From assembly GCF_900102495.1 (NCBI RefSeq), contig NZ_FMVQ01000004.1, positions 179,556-243,555 on the forward strand: 64,000 nt of DNA, given 5' to 3'. Position numbers and translations under genes: made by a program. Under the pieces are notes generated by a model that had not been told where the DNA came from, ran no database searches, and worked only from the letters and a program-made list of their open reading frames with translations. Shown here in pieces: positions 62,015 through 64,000 of the stretch; the stretch's first letter is position 1; each line of letters starts with the position of its first letter. Source of the stretch: Nitrosospira sp. Nl5 (GTDB lineage: Bacteria > Pseudomonadota > Gammaproteobacteria > Burkholderiales > Nitrosomonadaceae).

Positions 62015-64000
62015 ATGCCAAAACCTTTTCCCGATCGCCGCGGTAGCCTGTTCGGGCGGACGCCGGACTTGAGTCACTTGCTAGACCGCGCCGGCCGCAA
62101 GGGTATGACGGCTGTCGTCGCCAGGGCTCAGATGGGCAAGACATGGCTACTCGAGCAACTGGCGCAGGAGTTGGGCGAGGAGCCCTATCGTTGCCTGGTC
62201 GGCTATTTCGAGGACCACGGCGAGGGCGGCGACGCGCTGCTACGTGCGGTGTCCGATCTCTATACCCGCTGGCTGTCAGATGCCAGCTATCGGCAACAAG
62301 CAAAGATGGTGTGGAAGCAGCAACGGAATGACCTGCTGGCGAAGTTCTCCCTCAGTCTCGGCCATGTGCTGGACAAGATCGCTGCAAGCCAACCTATCGC
62401 CACGGTGGTCGATGAAGCGTTGCAGGGCATGATTTCCGCCAATCAAACCCTGCGCTCCGGCGGCCTGGAGCTGAAACCCCTGCAATATGAGCAGGCACAG
62501 AAACTGGTGGCGTTGGTAGCCCAAGTCAGCGCGCGCCCGGTAGCGCTTGTGCTGGATGGTTGGGAGAAATCATCCCCAATCACTGTGCAGGCCAATACCT
62601 TGGATGCCATCCTTCGCCATTTCGACGATTGGCCCGGCGTTCACATTTTTCTCGGATTGCGCCCAGAAAATGGGGCGGACCGGTATGTCGAGAATATGCA
62701 AGAAGCCCGTCCCGGCATGGCGGAACTGTACGGCCTGCCACGTTTGCACCTGGACGACCTCGCTGAGCGCCAACGTTTGCTTGCCTGGCTGAGGGAAGAG
62801 ATCCCCGCCGCGCGGGCTGCGGGAGAAGATGAACTCATGGCGATGATCGATGGCCATGCCGGCGTGATATCCCGTTGGCAGGATGACGCAGCCACGCTGA
62901 CCACGGTGGATGACCTGCGGCGGCGCGTCGATGAGGCTAATCGCTACCTGTATCAGGAATTCGATCGATTGCTGCCTGATCTTCCCAATGATTCCCCAGC
63001 GCGGCAACTGGCCATACGCCTAGCGATTTTTCCCACTGCCGACTCACGATTTTGGAACCTCGTCAAACGCCCCCTGCTGGATAAGATAGACGAAGCCCAA
63101 CTGGACACCCTTGTCCAACAGAAAATACTGGAAAGCGCTGATCCGCCCAGCTATGGGCACGACAAGCGCTGGGAAGCGGCGCGCCAATGGTGTTACAAGA
63201 AGTGGCGCGTCAGTTTCAAGCGCGAGGCGGAAGCAGCAGTTTTCTCCATGGCCGCGCAGGTATGCGACGTAGAAGAGCGTAGCGGATACTTTGCCAGTGC
63301 GCTAGCGGCCTTAATCACCGACGTGCGCGCCTGGAATTTGCCCCCGCTGCCGCAGGCCTTGTGTCAATGCACGGCATCCCTGTTGGGTCAGGGGGAAGCT
63401 GTAGATACCGATAACCTGCTGAGCGTAGTGCGAAACGCCGACCCGGACGCCCGTGCCCGAAATGATGCCTGTACATTGATTGCCATGGGCCTCTTCAACA
63501 CCCTCAACCGCGCCAAGGCGGAGGAAGACCTGCCGCGGCGCGATGCCCTGCTGGAAGCGCTGCGGGCGCTGGCGGCGCAGTATCCGGATGAGGCGGCGGT
63601 CCGGGAACCACTGGCTATGGGCCTCTTCAACACCCTCAACCACGCCAAGGCGGAGGAAGACCTGCCGCAGCGCGATGCCCTACTGGAAGCGCTGCGGGCG
63701 CTGGCGGCGCAGTATCCGGATGACGCGGCAGTACGGGAATGGTTGGCCAAGGGCCTCTTCAACACCCTCAACCACGCCAAGGCGGGGGAAGACCTGCCGC
63801 AGCGCGATGCCCTGCTGGAAGCGCTGCGGGAGGTGGCGGCGCAGTATCCGGATGACGCGGCCGTGCGGGAACAACTGGCCAAGGGCCTTCTCAACGCCCT
63901 CAACCACGCCAAGGCGGAGGAAGACCTGCCGCGGCGCGATGCCCTGCTGGAAGCGCTGCGGGCGCTGGCGGCGCAGTATCCGGATGACGCGGCAGTGCGG
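62015..64000 (+). CDS. STAND-like P-loop NTPase with C-terminal 44-residue tandem repeats (partial, open at window end)
   Basis: An open frame of 662 codons with no stop before the window edge. Residues 10-20 (GSLFGRTPDLS) form the FxGR-type opening of AAA/STAND NTPases. Walker A is RAQMGKTWLLEQL (GKT at 41-43), and a Walker-B-like LVLDGWEK has its Asp at 181. Residues about 185-480 include a winged-helix-like region (DSPARQLAIRLAIFPTADSR). From about residue 491 four or more near-identical 44-residue helical repeats follow (GLFNTLNHAKAEEDLPQRDA, LLEALRALAAQYPDDAAV). No N-terminal effector domain is seen. The ATG at 62015 has no strong ribosome-binding site. Confidence 0.8.
   Translation, partial: MPKPFPDRRGSLFGRTPDLSHLLDRAGRKGMTAVVARAQMGKTWLLEQLAQELGEEPYRCLVGYFEDHGEGGDALLRAVSDLYTRWLSDASYRQQAKMVWKQQRNDLLAKFSLSLGHVLDKIAASQPIATVVDEALQGMISANQTLRSGGLELKPLQYEQAQKLVALVAQVSARPVALVLDGWEKSSPITVQANTLDAILRHFDDWPGVHIFLGLRPENGADRYVENMQEARPGMAELYGLPRLHLDDLAERQRLLAWLREEIPAARAAGEDELMAMIDGHAGVISRWQDDAATLTTVDDLRRRVDEANRYLYQEFDRLLPDLPNDSPARQLAIRLAIFPTADSRFWNLVKRPLLDKIDEAQLDTLVQQKILESADPPSYGHDKRWEAARQWCYKKWRVSFKREAEAAVFSMAAQVCDVEERSGYFASALAALITDVRAWNLPPLPQALCQCTASLLGQGEAVDTDNLLSVVRNADPDARARNDACTLIAMGLFNTLNRAKAEEDLPRRDALLEALRALAAQYPDEAAVREPLAMGLFNTLNHAKAEEDLPQRDALLEALRALAAQYPDDAAVREWLAKGLFNTLNHAKAGEDLPQRDALLEALREVAAQYPDDAAVREQLAKGLLNALNHAKAEEDLPRRDALLEALRALAAQYPDDAAVR
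63485..64000 (+). repeat. 132-bp tandem repeats inside the STAND-like gene
   Basis: Unit starts at 63485, 63617, 63749 and 63881, a 132-bp (44-codon) period, running past the window end. The copies differ by few bases, indicating recent amplification or gene conversion. Each unit codes for a helical TPR-like repeat. Confidence 0.95.

Noticed and set aside
63388..63912. Minus-strand repeat-containing open frames opposite the STAND-like gene
   Set aside because: These arise from the 132-bp repeats. The plus strand is open for 662 codons and encodes a coherent NTPase plus repeats.

Overview
The window looks like a chromosomal segment of an ammonia-oxidising betaproteobacterium of the Nitrosospira type. 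The evidence is indirect: three PEP-CTERM (exosortase-sorted) proteins, moderate GC, ADP-heptose/LPS genes, many small lipoproteins, and abundant short palindromic repeats. No rRNA, tRNA, CRISPR array or complete insertion sequence with a DDE transposase was seen. The only transposase is a REP-associated tyrosine transposase (RAYT).

Layout. (1) 0.2-8 kb: a minus-strand operon for ADP-heptose synthesis and sugar transfer. It starts with a glycosyltransferase fused to a phosphoheptose isomerase, then an SDR, gmhB, hldE, a GT9 heptosyltransferase-like gene, a GT2 gene and an inositol-monophosphatase-family gene. (2) 8-10 kb: RNA repair. rtcA is divergent from a small MJ1316-domain protein. (3) 10-18 kb: a large unrecognised membrane protein with a secreted/membrane companion, a ribbon-helix-helix plus coiled-coil pair, secreted proteins (one with an in-frame 9-bp microsatellite) and a polysaccharide deacetylase. 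(4) 18-21 kb: a frameshifted type II NADH dehydrogenase, a decayed gene copy, REP-like palindromes and a twice-frameshifted HAF-repeat PEP-CTERM gene. (5) 21-38 kb: a subtilase, a CHASE2/secreted protein/M48 protease operon, a Rieske-FAD oxidoreductase, lipocalin, lipoproteins, two PEP-CTERM genes, a GlxA-type regulator divergent from a monooxygenase, srkA, ychJ, and a tandem lipoprotein pair whose operator is duplicated with it. (6) 38.9-41.6 kb: a two-component pair whose histidine kinase carries three near-identical 121-residue GAF-like repeats.

(7) 41.8-53.3 kb: an accessory cluster of small stress/detoxification-type enzymes. It holds three YCII/DGPF proteins, VOC proteins, a RibD-like reductase, DUF1579 and a SnoaL-like protein, and it includes a sigma factor of the ECF42 type, the group classically linked to DGPF genes. 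A RAYT and its REP/REPIN sequences punctuate this cluster. (8) 53.4-62 kb: a large orphan protein of low GC, an amine oxidase with a Tat signal, a TPR protein, SRPBCC, an MDR alcohol dehydrogenase and an Old Yellow Enzyme. (9) 62.0-64.0 kb: a large gene open at the window edge. It encodes a STAND-like P-loop NTPase followed by near-perfect 44-residue helical repeats, and it is the best candidate here for a conflict/defence protein.

All functions are inferred by reading the sequence, without database searches. Start sites were chosen from visible ribosome-binding sites where possible.
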